Counted from the stretch's first letter, positions 34,401-43,757 are shown. The stretch is DNA of 64,000 nt from Aldehydirespirator sp965248735 (GCA_965248735.1 OZ252146.1:1054001-1118000); one strand, 5' to 3'. Program-made: numbers and translations. Notes: generated by a model not told the origin, from the sequence alone.

Positions 34401-36860
34401 ATGGTCCGAAGGCTGCCCGACCGTGCCCAGGTCGTGGTGGTGGGCGGCGGCATCGTCGGCTGCAGCGTGGCCTACCACCTGGCCCGTCGCGGCATAACCG
34501 ACGTGGTCGTGCTCGAGCAGGGGAAGCTGACCGGCGGCACCACCTGGCACGCTGCCGGGCTGGTTTCGCAGCTCAAGTCCACCCACAGCCTCACCAACCT
34601 GGCCACCTACTCGGCCCGGCTGTTCGAAGCCCTGGAGGACGAGACCGGCCAGGCCACCGGATACCGCACACCGGGGTCGATCTCGGTTGCCGCCGACGCC
34701 GAGCGGTGGGAGGAGATCAGGCGGGGTGCGGCCATGGCCGTCTCGGTCGGGGTCGAGACCCGCGAGATCGGCATGGACGAGCTGCGCGAGCGCTGGCCGC
34801 TGATCCGCACCGATGACCTCGTCGGCGCGCTGTATATCCCCCGGGACGGCCACACCTCGCCGGTGGACACGACGATGGCCCTGGCCAAGGGGGCTCGAAG
34901 CCGTGGGGTGCGCATCGTCGAGGGTGTCGCTGTGACCGGGCTGAGTACCATCGGTGGCGCCATCTCGGGCGTCGACACCGAGCAGGGCAGCATCGAGACC
35001 GAGACCGTGGTGCTGGCCACCGGCATCTGGACCCGCCAGCTCGCCGCCCAGATCGGGGTCAACGTGCCGCTGCAGGCCTGTGAGCACTTCTACATCGTCT
35101 CCGAGCCCCTCGGCTTGGACGCCAACACGCCGGTGCTGCGCGACCCCGGCAACTACACGTACTTCAAGGAGGAGACCGGCAAGATCATGGCCGGGTTCTT
35201 CGAGCCCCGGGGCAAGGTGTGGAACCTCGACGGCATCCCCCGGGACTTCTCCTTCGGCACCCTGCCGGAGGATTGGGACCACATCGGCCCGATCTTCGAA
35301 CGCTCCATCCACCGGGTGCCGGTGCTGGGGGAGTGCGGCATCCATCTGTTCCTCAACGGCCCGGAGGCCTTCACACCCGACGGCGTGTACTACCTGGGGG
35401 AGGCGCCCGAGGTGGACGGCTGCTTCGTGGCCGCGGGCTTCAACTCGGTGGGCATCCAGTCCGCGGGCGGCGTGGGCTGGGCCCTGGCTGACTGGATCGC
35501 CGACCGCCAGCCGCCCATGGACCTGTCGTCAGTTGACATTCGCCGGACGTTTCCGTTCCAGGCCGATCCTGCCTACCTGGCCGAGCGCATCCCCGAGAGC
35601 CTGGGGCTGCTGTACGCCATGCACTGGCCCTTCTACCAGTACGAGAGCGCCCGGGGACAGCGGGTGTCGCCGCTGCACGATCGCCTGGACGCGGCCGGAG
35701 CGGTATGGGGCGAGACCGCCGGCTGGGAGCGGCCCAACTGGTATGGGTTCGACGGCCAGGCCCGCGAGTACGTCTACAGCTACGGCAAGCAGAACTGGTG
35801 GGCCAACGCGGGCGAGGAGTGCCGGGCGGTGCGGGAGCGGGTGGCGTTGTTCGACCAGACCTCGTTCGCCAAGTTCACCGTGGACGGCCCGGATTCGCTG
35901 TTGGTGCTCGACGAGCTGAGCACGGCCCGCATCGACGTGCCGGTGGGCAGAGCGGTGTACACGCAGTGGTGCAACAGCCGGGGCGGGATCGAGGCTGACC
36001 TGACGGTGACCCGTCTGGGTCTGGACCGCTTCCTGGTGGTGACCGCGGCCGCGGCCCAGACCCGGGACTGGGCCCGTCTGCGCCGGGCGTGCCGGGACCG
36101 CGACGTGGAGATCGCCGACATTACCGAGCACTGGGCCATGATCGGGTTGATGGGCCCCAAGGCCCGCTTCGTACTCGGCCCGCTCACCGACGCCTCGCTG
36201 ACCAACACCGACTTCCCGTTCGGCACCTCCCAGCGCATCGATGTGGCCGGCATCGGCGTGCTGGCCCTGCGCATGAGCTACGTGGGTGAGCTGGGCTGGG
36301 AGCTGTACCTGCCCAATGGGCACGCGGTGGACCTGTTCGACGTGCTCGTCGAAGCGGGCGAGCCCCACGGCCTGGCCATGGCCGGGTACCACACCATGAA
36401 CACGCTGCGGCTGGAGTCGGGGTATCGCCACTGGGGCCACGACATCACCGACGAGGACACCCCGATCGAGGCCGGGCTCGGCTTCACCATCGGCTGGGAC
36501 AAGCCCAACCCCTACAACGGCCGGACCGCGCTGGAGGCCCAGCGCGACCGGCCCCGCAACAAGCGCCTGATCCAGTTCCGCCTGGAGCATCCCGAGCTGC
36601 TCTGCTACCACGACGACCCGATCCTGCGCGACGGCGAGCCAGTGGGCAGCACCACCTCGTCGATGTGGAGCTATGTCGAGGACCGCTGCCTGGCGATGGG
36701 CTACCTGCGCCGCGCTGGCGACGAGGGCGTGGTCCAGGACTGGCTCGACTCGGGCAGCTTCGATATCAACGTCGGCGGCGAGCTGGTGGAGGCCACCCCG
36801 TCGATCCGCAGCTTCTACGATCCCCGCAACCAGAGAGTGCGCCTGGAGGACGGCCCATGA
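34401..36860 (+). CDS. Dimethylglycine/sarcosine dehydrogenase-like flavoprotein 1
   Basis: An 819-residue two-domain protein. The N-terminal FAD-dependent oxidoreductase domain has VVVVGGGIVGCSVAYHLARR and GGTTWHAAGL; in dimethylglycine dehydrogenase the equivalent His carries covalent FAD. The C-terminal half is a GcvT/aminomethyltransferase domain with MGPKARFVLGPL, SYVGELGWELYLPN and YRHWGHDITDEDTP, which would capture formaldehyde on tetrahydrofolate. ATG 34401 has GGAGGGG upstream. It is 51 bases after mgsC and overlaps the next homologue by 4 bases. The substrate (dimethylglycine, sarcosine or another N-methyl compound) cannot be assigned. Confidence 0.83.
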   Translation: MVRRLPDRAQVVVVGGGIVGCSVAYHLARRGITDVVVLEQGKLTGGTTWHAAGLVSQLKSTHSLTNLATYSARLFEALEDETGQATGYRTPGSISVAADAERWEEIRRGAAMAVSVGVETREIGMDELRERWPLIRTDDLVGALYIPRDGHTSPVDTTMALAKGARSRGVRIVEGVAVTGLSTIGGAISGVDTEQGSIETETVVLATGIWTRQLAAQIGVNVPLQACEHFYIVSEPLGLDANTPVLRDPGNYTYFKEETGKIMAGFFEPRGKVWNLDGIPRDFSFGTLPEDWDHIGPIFERSIHRVPVLGECGIHLFLNGPEAFTPDGVYYLGEAPEVDGCFVAAGFNSVGIQSAGGVGWALADWIADRQPPMDLSSVDIRRTFPFQADPAYLAERIPESLGLLYAMHWPFYQYESARGQRVSPLHDRLDAAGAVWGETAGWERPNWYGFDGQAREYVYSYGKQNWWANAGEECRAVRERVALFDQTSFAKFTVDGPDSLLVLDELSTARIDVPVGRAVYTQWCNSRGGIEADLTVTRLGLDRFLVVTAAAAQTRDWARLRRACRDRDVEIADITEHWAMIGLMGPKARFVLGPLTDASLTNTDFPFGTSQRIDVAGIGVLALRMSYVGELGWELYLPNGHAVDLFDVLVEAGEPHGLAMAGYHTMNTLRLESGYRHWGHDITDEDTPIEAGLGFTIGWDKPNPYNGRTALEAQRDRPRNKRLIQFRLEHPELLCYHDDPILRDGEPVGSTTSSMWSYVEDRCLAMGYLRRAGDEGVVQDWLDSGSFDINVGGELVEATPSIRSFYDPRNQRVRLEDGP

Positions 36861-39394
36861 TCCAAGAGGCTCGGTGTGTGATCATCGGTGGCGGGGCCAT
36901 GGGCGTGGGCCTGCTGTACTACCTCGCCCATGAGGGCTGGACCGACACCATCCTGTTGGAGAAGGGCGAGCTGACCTCGGGGTCCACCTGGCACGCGGCC
37001 GGGCTGATCCCCAACTTCATCGGCGACCTGAACATGGCCAAGGTCCACGAGGAGGCGGTGGCGCTCTACCCCCGCATCGAGGCCGAGACCGGGCTGTCGG
37101 CCGGTTGGCACGGCTGCGGCGCCATCCGGCTGGCCCGCACCGACGACGAGGTGGACTGGCACCGCTACGTCCACGCCATGCTCACCCAGGTCGGCATCGA
37201 GTCTCACCTGATCGGGCTCGACGAGATCCGCGAGCGCCATCCCCTGCTGGAGGACCTCAGCGACGTGAAGCTCGGGTTCTACACCCCTAACGACGGCTGG
37301 ACCGACCCGTCGGGCTGCACCAACGCCATGGCCCGGGGCGCCCGCAACCTCGGCTGTGAGATCCGGCGCCACACGTTGGTCACCGACATGAACCAGCTGC
37401 CCGACGGGCGCTGGGAGATCATCGCCACGCCCGACGGCGCGGGCCCCCGACGCTCCAACGGCGACGACAGCTACCGGATTGTCTGCGAGCACGTGGTCAA
37501 CGCGGCCGGCCACTACGCCCCGCAGCTCGGGGCCATGGTCGGCCTCGACGTTCCCGTCGTGTCGGTCATCCACCAGTACCTGGTGACCGAGCCTCTCCAG
37601 GCCATGATCGATCTCGGGTTCGAGCCCCCGGTGGTGCGCGACCCCAGAGCGTCCTGCTACTACCGCCGTGAGATCGACGGCCTGCTTATCGGCCCCTACG
37701 AGATGTCCGGCTCCCGCATCTACGGCACAGACGGCATCGACTGGGGGCTCCACTTCCACCTCACCGGCGAGAACCACGACGTGCTCGAGGAGTGCATCGA
37801 GTACGCCGCCATGCGCATCCCGGCCTTCATGGAAGCCGGAATCAAGCAGACCGTGTCGGGGCCGATCACCCACACCCCCGACTCCGGGTACCTGATGGGG
37901 CCAGCCCCCGGGTTGCGCAACTACTGGCACTGCAGCGGCGCCTCCATCGGCATCACCCAGGGTCCGGGCGCGGGCAAGTATCTGGCCCAGTGGATGGTGC
38001 ACGGCCAGACCGAGATCAACGTGCGGAGCATGGATCCCCGGCGCTTCGGCGACCACACCGGTCCCAAGTCCCAATTCGCCGTCGAGAAGGCCCACGACGA
38101 GTACCACGAGATGTACCAGGTGCGCCTGCCCGGAGAGTACCGGGCCGCGGGCCGGCCCCAAAAGGCTTCCCCCATCTACGCCCGCCTCGACCGCCTCGGC
38201 GCGCAGTGGCAGGAGGTGTACGGCTGGGAGCGCCCCCAGTACTTCTCGCCCAACGGCGCCGACGAGCGCCACTCGTTCCGCCGGTCCAATGCCTTCGAGG
38301 TGGTCGCGGCCGAGGTGCGGGGCGTGCGCGAGCGGGTCGGGATAGCCGACATCACCGCCTTCGCCTCATTTGAGGTGAGCGGCGCCGACGCGGCCGTCCT
38401 GCTGGACCGCCTGTCGGCCAACCGGCTGCCGGCCCGCGACGGCGGCATCCGGCTGGTGCACATGCTCACCGAGCTCGGCGGCATCGAGTGCGAGATGACC
38501 ATCGCCCGCCTCGCGCCCGACCGCTTCTATCTGACCTCCGCGATCATGGGCCAGAGCCACGACCTCGACTGGCTCACCCAGCACACGCCCAACGGCGCGG
38601 ACGTGGTCCGGCACGACACTCTCTCGATCCTCAGGGATTCGCCCAATCGCAAGTTCCAGCGCGAGGACCTACAGATAAGCGATGTGACCGACTCCACCGG
38701 CATCCTGGCGGTTACCGGCCCCCGATCCCGCGACGTGCTCGCCCCGCTCACTAACGCCGACTTGAGCAACGAGGCCTTCCGGTGGCTGACCGCCGCCGAG
38801 ATTACCGTGGCGGACATGCCGTGCCTGGCACTGCGGGTGAGCTACGTGGGGGAGTTGGGCTGGGAACTGCACTGCAAGCTGGATCGCCTCGCCGAGCTGT
38901 ACGACGCCGTCGTCGACGCGGGCGAGCCCCACGGCTTGGTCCACTTCGGCAGCTACGCCATGAACGTCATGCGCCTCGAGAAGGGCTACAAGGCGTGGGG
39001 CTCGGAGCTCACCACCGAGATCACCCCGATCGAGGCCCGCCTGGAACGCTTCGTGGACTTCAGCCGGCCCTTCATCGGCCGCGACGCCACCGCGGCCCGC
39101 CGCGACCAAACCGGGCCGCTGTCGATGGTGCTGGTGTATTGCGAGGTGGACGCCACCGACAACGACGTGCGGGGCAACGAGCCCGCCTTCGACCGCGACG
39201 GCAACGTGATGGGCATCGCCACCAGCGGCACCTGGGGCCACACCGTGGGCTGCAGCCTCGCCTTCGTGTACGTGGCCCCGGAGTTCGAGGCTCCGGGATC
39301 GACGTTCGAGCTCGACCTGCTGGGAGAGCGCCGCACTGCCACGGTGCTGGCCGAAGCGGCCTACGATCCGGCTAACACGGCCCCGCGGGCCTGA
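36857..39394 (+). CDS. Dimethylglycine/sarcosine dehydrogenase-like flavoprotein 2
   Basis: An 845-residue paralogue of the preceding protein with the same layout. FAD motif CVIIGGGAMGVGLLYYLA and covalent-FAD-type GSTWHAAGLIPNF lie in the N-terminal half. The C-terminal GcvT domain has VTGPRSRDVLAPL, SYVGELGWELHCK and GYKAWGSELTTEITP. The ATG at 36857 lies in the stop codon of the first paralogue, so the two are made together and may act in sequence on the same pathway or form a complex. Substrate specificity is unknown. Confidence 0.83.
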   Translation: MIQEARCVIIGGGAMGVGLLYYLAHEGWTDTILLEKGELTSGSTWHAAGLIPNFIGDLNMAKVHEEAVALYPRIEAETGLSAGWHGCGAIRLARTDDEVDWHRYVHAMLTQVGIESHLIGLDEIRERHPLLEDLSDVKLGFYTPNDGWTDPSGCTNAMARGARNLGCEIRRHTLVTDMNQLPDGRWEIIATPDGAGPRRSNGDDSYRIVCEHVVNAAGHYAPQLGAMVGLDVPVVSVIHQYLVTEPLQAMIDLGFEPPVVRDPRASCYYRREIDGLLIGPYEMSGSRIYGTDGIDWGLHFHLTGENHDVLEECIEYAAMRIPAFMEAGIKQTVSGPITHTPDSGYLMGPAPGLRNYWHCSGASIGITQGPGAGKYLAQWMVHGQTEINVRSMDPRRFGDHTGPKSQFAVEKAHDEYHEMYQVRLPGEYRAAGRPQKASPIYARLDRLGAQWQEVYGWERPQYFSPNGADERHSFRRSNAFEVVAAEVRGVRERVGIADITAFASFEVSGADAAVLLDRLSANRLPARDGGIRLVHMLTELGGIECEMTIARLAPDRFYLTSAIMGQSHDLDWLTQHTPNGADVVRHDTLSILRDSPNRKFQREDLQISDVTDSTGILAVTGPRSRDVLAPLTNADLSNEAFRWLTAAEITVADMPCLALRVSYVGELGWELHCKLDRLAELYDAVVDAGEPHGLVHFGSYAMNVMRLEKGYKAWGSELTTEITPIEARLERFVDFSRPFIGRDATAARRDQTGPLSMVLVYCEVDATDNDVRGNEPAFDRDGNVMGIATSGTWGHTVGCSLAFVYVAPEFEAPGSTFELDLLGERRTATVLAEAAYDPANTAPRA

Positions 39395-39411
39395 GGAGGG
39401 AGGCGAGGCTC

Positions 39412-40950
39412 ATGGCTGACCGCACCGGGGGCCAGCGTCGCAGCGGCGGCCGGGCCGCACGCATCGCCGCCCGGCAGGCCCCGTTGGAGACCGATATGCG
39501 GCCGGTGCGCCCCGGCCTGCCCGGCGGCAGGTTCGCACCCCTGAGCGAGTCCGACATGCAGCAGGTGTACGACGCCGCGCTGGCGCTGCTGGCCGACATC
39601 GGCATGGGCTCGCCCATCGAGGAGTTCGTCGAGGTGGTCACGGCCGCGGGCGGACACGTCGACGACGCCGGCCGTCTGCGCTACCCGAAGGGGATGGTGG
39701 AGGGCGCCATCACCACCGCGACCAAGGAGTGGGTCTGGCACGGCTTCGACGACGACCGTTCCATCACCGTGGGCGGCGACCGGGTCCACTTCGGCACCGC
39801 CGGCGCGGCGGTCCTCATGTACGACCACGAGATGGCCACATTCCGCCACTCCACCGCGAGCGACGTCTACGACTGTGCCCGCCTCGTCGACACGCTGGAC
39901 AACATCCACTTCTTCGTGCGCACCGTGGTGGCCCGCGACCTGGTGGATTCCCGCGAACTCGACCTCAACACGGCCTACGCGGCCATGGTCGGCACCACCA
40001 AGCCCATCGGAACGTCGTGGTTCGAGCGCGAGCACGTCTATGAGACAGTCGACATGTTCGACATGGCCCTCGGGGGCTCCGGCGAGTTCCGCAAGAGGCC
40101 CTTCGTGGCGGCCAACAACACCTTCGTGGTGCCGCCCCTGCGCTTCGCCGAGGAGTCGGCCCGCTGCATGGTGGCCCAAGTCGAGACGGGGATGCCGATC
40201 AACCTGCTGTCGGCCGGGCAGGCCGGGGCCACTTCGCCCGCAGCCTTGGCCGGGTCGCTGGCCCAGGCCCTAGCCGAGTGCCTGGCCGCGCTCACCGCGG
40301 TGAATCTGTTGAGCCCGGGCCATCCGTGCGTGATGGGTATGTGGCCGTTCGTGTCGGATCTCCGCACCGGCGCCATGAGCGGCGGCTCCGGCGAGGAGGG
40401 CATCCTCAACGCGGCCGCGGCCCAGGTCCTCAACTGGATGGGCCTGCCCTCGGGGGTGGCCGCGGGCATGGCCGACTCCAAGATCCCCGACAACCAGGCC
40501 GGCTACGAGAAGGGCCTCAACGTGGCCCTGGCCGGCCACGCCGGAGCCAACCTTGTGTACGAGTCAGCGGGAATGCTGGCCAGCCTGCTGAGCTGCTCGA
40601 TGGAGGCGCTGGTGATCGACAACGACATGCTCGGGGCGATCAACCGCACTGTGCGGGGCATCGAGGTCAACACCGAGACCCTCTCCGCGGAGCTGATAGC
40701 GGAGGTGGTGTCGGGGCCGGGCCATTTCCTGGGCTCGCCCCAGACGCTGGAGCTGATGCAGCGCGAGTACATCTACCCGGTGATCGGCGACCGTGACACT
40801 CCCGACAACTGGCTCGACGCCGGTGGCAAGGATGCCCGAGATCGGGCCCACGAGCACGTCCAGCGGGTGCTGGCCGAGCATCACCCAAGCCACGTTCCCG
40901 CCGATGCCGATGCCCGCATCCGGGCGGCCTTCCCTATCAGGCTGCCCTAG
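39412..40950 (+). CDS. Trimethylamine methyltransferase (MttB) family protein, non-pyrrolysine type
   Basis: A 512-residue MttB-superfamily TIM-barrel protein, recognised by LLADIGMGSPIEEFVEVVTA, LARLxDT-like CARLVDTLDNIHFFV, the INLLSAGQAGATSPA block and LGSPQTLELMQREYIYP. No in-frame TAG is present, so it lacks the pyrrolysine of true trimethylamine methyltransferases. It belongs with homologues such as the glycine-betaine:corrinoid methyltransferase MtgB. No corrinoid protein or activase gene is seen nearby. GAGGAGGGAGG precedes ATG 39412. It follows the two flavoprotein genes by 17 bases and likely acts on a quaternary or tertiary amine. Confidence 0.82.
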   Translation: MADRTGGQRRSGGRAARIAARQAPLETDMRPVRPGLPGGRFAPLSESDMQQVYDAALALLADIGMGSPIEEFVEVVTAAGGHVDDAGRLRYPKGMVEGAITTATKEWVWHGFDDDRSITVGGDRVHFGTAGAAVLMYDHEMATFRHSTASDVYDCARLVDTLDNIHFFVRTVVARDLVDSRELDLNTAYAAMVGTTKPIGTSWFEREHVYETVDMFDMALGGSGEFRKRPFVAANNTFVVPPLRFAEESARCMVAQVETGMPINLLSAGQAGATSPAALAGSLAQALAECLAALTAVNLLSPGHPCVMGMWPFVSDLRTGAMSGGSGEEGILNAAAAQVLNWMGLPSGVAAGMADSKIPDNQAGYEKGLNVALAGHAGANLVYESAGMLASLLSCSMEALVIDNDMLGAINRTVRGIEVNTETLSAELIAEVVSGPGHFLGSPQTLELMQREYIYPVIGDRDTPDNWLDAGGKDARDRAHEHVQRVLAEHHPSHVPADADARIRAAFPIRLP

Positions 40951-40982
40951 GCTCGGGCCGGACGTCCCACCAAGGAGGCACA

Positions 40983-41180
40983 ATGAGGGTCCACGTCGAC
41001 CAAGAGGCCTGCCAGGGCCACAACCGCTGCTACATGCTTGCCCCCGAGCTGTTCGATGTGGACGACGAGGGCACGGCCTTCGAGATCGGCGACGGCCAGG
41101 TGCCCCCCGAGCTGGAAGACAAGGCCCGGCTGGCCTTCGACAACTGCCCCGAGTACGCGGTGGAGATCATCGACGACTGA
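40983..41180 (+). CDS. Small ferredoxin, probably 3Fe-4S, with a CxxHxxC motif
   Basis: A 65-residue acidic ferredoxin. It has CQGHNRC at residues 10-16 and a single downstream Cys followed by Pro near residue 55. The second position of the usual CxxCxxC is His, so only three cysteines remain, as in [3Fe-4S] ferredoxins of P450 and oxygenase systems. AAGGAGG lies upstream of ATG 40983. It is the last gene of the amine block and could shuttle electrons for the flavoproteins or the MttB homologue. Its stop codon touches the tandem repeat array. Confidence 0.85.
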   Translation: MRVHVDQEACQGHNRCYMLAPELFDVDDEGTAFEIGDGQVPPELEDKARLAFDNCPEYAVEIIDD

Positions 41181-41614
41181 ACTGCCGCCAATCCGCTCGG
41201 CCTCTGATTCCCGCTCTTGTTCGCTGCGCTCACGGGCCGCTCGGGCCACGGCCTCGCTCAGCGCCTTCATGAATCCTCGTGAACTGCCGCCAATCCGCTC
41301 GGCCTCTGATTCCCGCTCTTGTTCGCTGCGCTCACGGGCCGCTCGGGCCACGGCCTCGCTCAGCGCCTTCATGAATCCTCGTGAACTGCCGCCAATCCGC
41401 TCGGCCTCTGATTCCCGCTCTTGTTCGCTGCGCTCACGGGCCGCTCGGGCCACGGCCTCGCTCAGCGCCTTCATGAATCCTCGTGAACTGCCGCCAATCC
41501 GCTCGGCCTCTGATTCCCGCTCTTGTTCGCTGCGCTCACGGGCCGCTCGGGCCACGGCCTCGCTCAGCGCCTTCATGAATCCTCGTGAACTGCCGCCAAT
41601 CCGCTCGGCCTCTG
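41179..41614 (-). repeat. Tandem array of the interspersed repeat: four identical 102-bp units plus 28 bp
   Basis: Units start at 41179, 41281, 41383 and 41485, and a 28-bp partial unit starts at 41587. The four full units appear identical base for base. Read on the minus strand, each contains GCGAGGCCGTGGCCCGAGCG and AGAGGCCGAGCGGATTGGCG. The period of 102 is a multiple of three, so an open frame encoding a 34-residue repeat runs through on the minus strand. It fills the gap between the ferredoxin and EF-G2 genes. Confidence 0.95.
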
Positions 41615-41699
41615 GGCCGCGCTGGCCTTTGCTGGCCCGGCCCGGTTAGTGTCGGCGTCCCTCGCGTCCGCAGCCCACCCATAGGGAGGAACCGTCAGC

Positions 41700-43757
41700 G
41701 TGTCCTCGCAATCCATCAGAAACGTCGTCCTCGTCGGCCACAACGGCAACGGCAAAACGACCCTGGCCGAGGCGATGCTGTACCGGGCCGGCGTGGTGGG
41801 CCGGATGGGCCGCGTCGACGACGGCACCGCCCACTGCGACCACGACCCCGAGGAGAGGGCTCGCCACCAGAGCCTGAGCCTGTCAATGGCGTCGTTCGAC
41901 TGGCGTGACCACAAAGTCAACCTCATCGACACGCCGGGCTACACCGACTTCGTGGGCGAGGCCGTCAACGGCATGCATGCGGCCGACCTGGCGGTGTTCG
42001 TGGTGGACGGGGTGTCGGGGGTGCAGGCCCAGGACCAGGTCTTGTGGCGCCACGCCGAGCGGCTGGGCCTGCCCCGGATGGTGTTCGTGAACGGGCTCGA
42101 CCGGGAGCGCTCGTCGTTCGAGCGAACCCTCGACGACTTGAAGTCGCACTTCGGCGGCCACGTGGAGGCGGTGGAGCTCCCGCTCGGCGAGGAGGCCTCG
42201 TTCCACGGCATCGCCGACCTCGTGGGCGACGGCGCCCTCGACTACAGCAGCGGCCAATCGTCTGCTGCTCCCATCCCCGACGACGTGGCCGATGACGCGT
42301 CCGACGGCCACATCCAGCTTGTGGAGGACGTCGTCGAGGGCGATGACGAGCTGCTGGAGCAGTACCTGGAGGGCGTCGAACCCACCCAGGAGCAGCTGGA
42401 ACGGCTGATCCACGATGCGGTCGACCACCGCATCGTGTTCCCGGTGCTGTGCGGCTCGGCGGCCAAGCCCATAGGCGTGGATCATCTGCTCGACTTCATC
42501 TGCCGGGTCGGCCCGGCGCCGGCCGAGGCGGCGCCGGCCGAGGCGGTCCGTCGCGGCGAGCCCGTCGAGGTGATCATCGACCCGGCCGGCTCGCCGGTGG
42601 CCTTGGTGTTCAAGACCAGAGTCGACGATTTCCTGGGGCAGATCTCGTTCATGAAGGTGCTGTCGGGCACCATCCGGGCCAACGACACTCTGGTGAACAG
42701 CCGCACGGGCGACAAGGAGCGGCTCCACAACCTGATGTCGTTCACCGGCGCCGAGCACCATTCGGTGGACCACGCCGCCGCGGGCGACATCGTGGCCGCC
42801 ACCAAGCTCGGCGACGTGCGCACCGGCGACACGCTGGCCGACGACACTGCCCTCACGGTGCTCATGACCCCGCCGCCGACACCGGTGTACGGCGTGGCCA
42901 TCCACGCCTCGGCGCCCGCGCAGGAGGACAAGCTGGCCTCAGCGCTGCGCCGCTTCGCGGTCGAGGATCCGGGCCTTGTGATCCGCCAAGACCCCACCAC
43001 CCGCCAGACGGTGCTCTCGGGGAGCGGCGAGGCCCACATCCGGGTGGTGCGGGCCCGCTTGGAGCGCCTGGGCATCGACTTCGAGGTCGAGGGCCTGCGG
43101 ATCGCGTACCTGGAGACGCTGGCCCGACCGGCCGACGTGGCGGCCAGGCACAAGAAGCAGAGCGGTGGGCACGGGCAGTTCGCGGTGGCGGTGGTGCGGT
43201 TCGAGCCGCTGCCGCGCGGCGCCGGCTACGAGTTCGATACCGAGGTGTCCGGCGGCGCTATCCCTCGAGGCCTGATACCCGCGGTGGGAGCCGGGATCTC
43301 AGAGGCCATGGCCAACGGGGGCAGGCACGGCTTCCCGATGGTGGACATTCGGGCGGTGTGCTACGACGGCAAGTACCACTCCGTGGACTCCTCGGAGATG
43401 AGCTTCAAGATCGCCGGGTCCCTGGCCCTCAAGCAGGCGGTGGAGCAGGCGGGCAGCGCGGTGTTGGAGCCGGTCAGCGAAGTCAGCGTCGAGGTGCCTG
43501 ACGCCTACCAGGGCGACGTGCTGGGCGACCTGAACTCGCGCCGGGGCCAGGTGTTCGGCACCGAGCCCGGCTCGGCTGCGGGCACCAGCGTGATCCGCGC
43601 CCATGTGCCCACGTCGGAGATCCTCAGCTACGTCATCGACCTGCGCTCGATGACCGGCGGCACCGGCACCTTCAGTGCTGAGCACCACGACTATCAGCCG
43701 CTGCCCCACGCCCTGCTGGCCAAGGTCCTGGCCAAGGTCATTGCCGACAACGACTGA
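41700..43757 (+). CDS. fusA2: Elongation factor G-like GTPase (EF-G2)
   Basis: A 685-residue translational GTPase of the EF-G2 type found in mycobacteria and relatives. G1 is GHNGNGKTT, G3 is DTPGY, and the G4 position reads NGLD instead of the canonical NKxD. Domains II-V follow (SGSGEAHIRVV, GGHGQFAVAVVRFEPL, VDIRAVCYDGKYHSVDSSEM). The family's function is debated; it is not the housekeeping EF-G. It starts at GTG 41700 with GGGAGGA 9 bases before. It is immediately downstream of the tandem repeat array. Confidence 0.88.
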   Translation: MSSQSIRNVVLVGHNGNGKTTLAEAMLYRAGVVGRMGRVDDGTAHCDHDPEERARHQSLSLSMASFDWRDHKVNLIDTPGYTDFVGEAVNGMHAADLAVFVVDGVSGVQAQDQVLWRHAERLGLPRMVFVNGLDRERSSFERTLDDLKSHFGGHVEAVELPLGEEASFHGIADLVGDGALDYSSGQSSAAPIPDDVADDASDGHIQLVEDVVEGDDELLEQYLEGVEPTQEQLERLIHDAVDHRIVFPVLCGSAAKPIGVDHLLDFICRVGPAPAEAAPAEAVRRGEPVEVIIDPAGSPVALVFKTRVDDFLGQISFMKVLSGTIRANDTLVNSRTGDKERLHNLMSFTGAEHHSVDHAAAGDIVAATKLGDVRTGDTLADDTALTVLMTPPPTPVYGVAIHASAPAQEDKLASALRRFAVEDPGLVIRQDPTTRQTVLSGSGEAHIRVVRARLERLGIDFEVEGLRIAYLETLARPADVAARHKKQSGGHGQFAVAVVRFEPLPRGAGYEFDTEVSGGAIPRGLIPAVGAGISEAMANGGRHGFPMVDIRAVCYDGKYHSVDSSEMSFKIAGSLALKQAVEQAGSAVLEPVSEVSVEVPDAYQGDVLGDLNSRRGQVFGTEPGSAAGTSVIRAHVPTSEILSYVIDLRSMTGGTGTFSAEHHDYQPLPHALLAKVLAKVIADND

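Noticed and set aside
33345..35345. Long minus-strand open frames opposite mgsC and the flavoprotein genes (similar long antisense frames lie opposite soxA and MttB)
   Set aside because: They mirror well-supported genes, have His/Gly/Arg-rich low-complexity translations and no domains; they are high-GC shadow frames.
40947..41576. Minus-strand open frame of 209 codons with a perfect 34-residue repeat
   Set aside because: It is created by the tandem DNA repeat, whose 102-bp period is a multiple of three, and it continues antisense through the ferredoxin gene. No ribosome site or conserved domain is seen, so it is reported as a repeat array, not a gene.
41179..41614. Possible CRISPR array
   Set aside because: The units are contiguous 102-bp identical copies with no variable spacers and no cas genes nearby.
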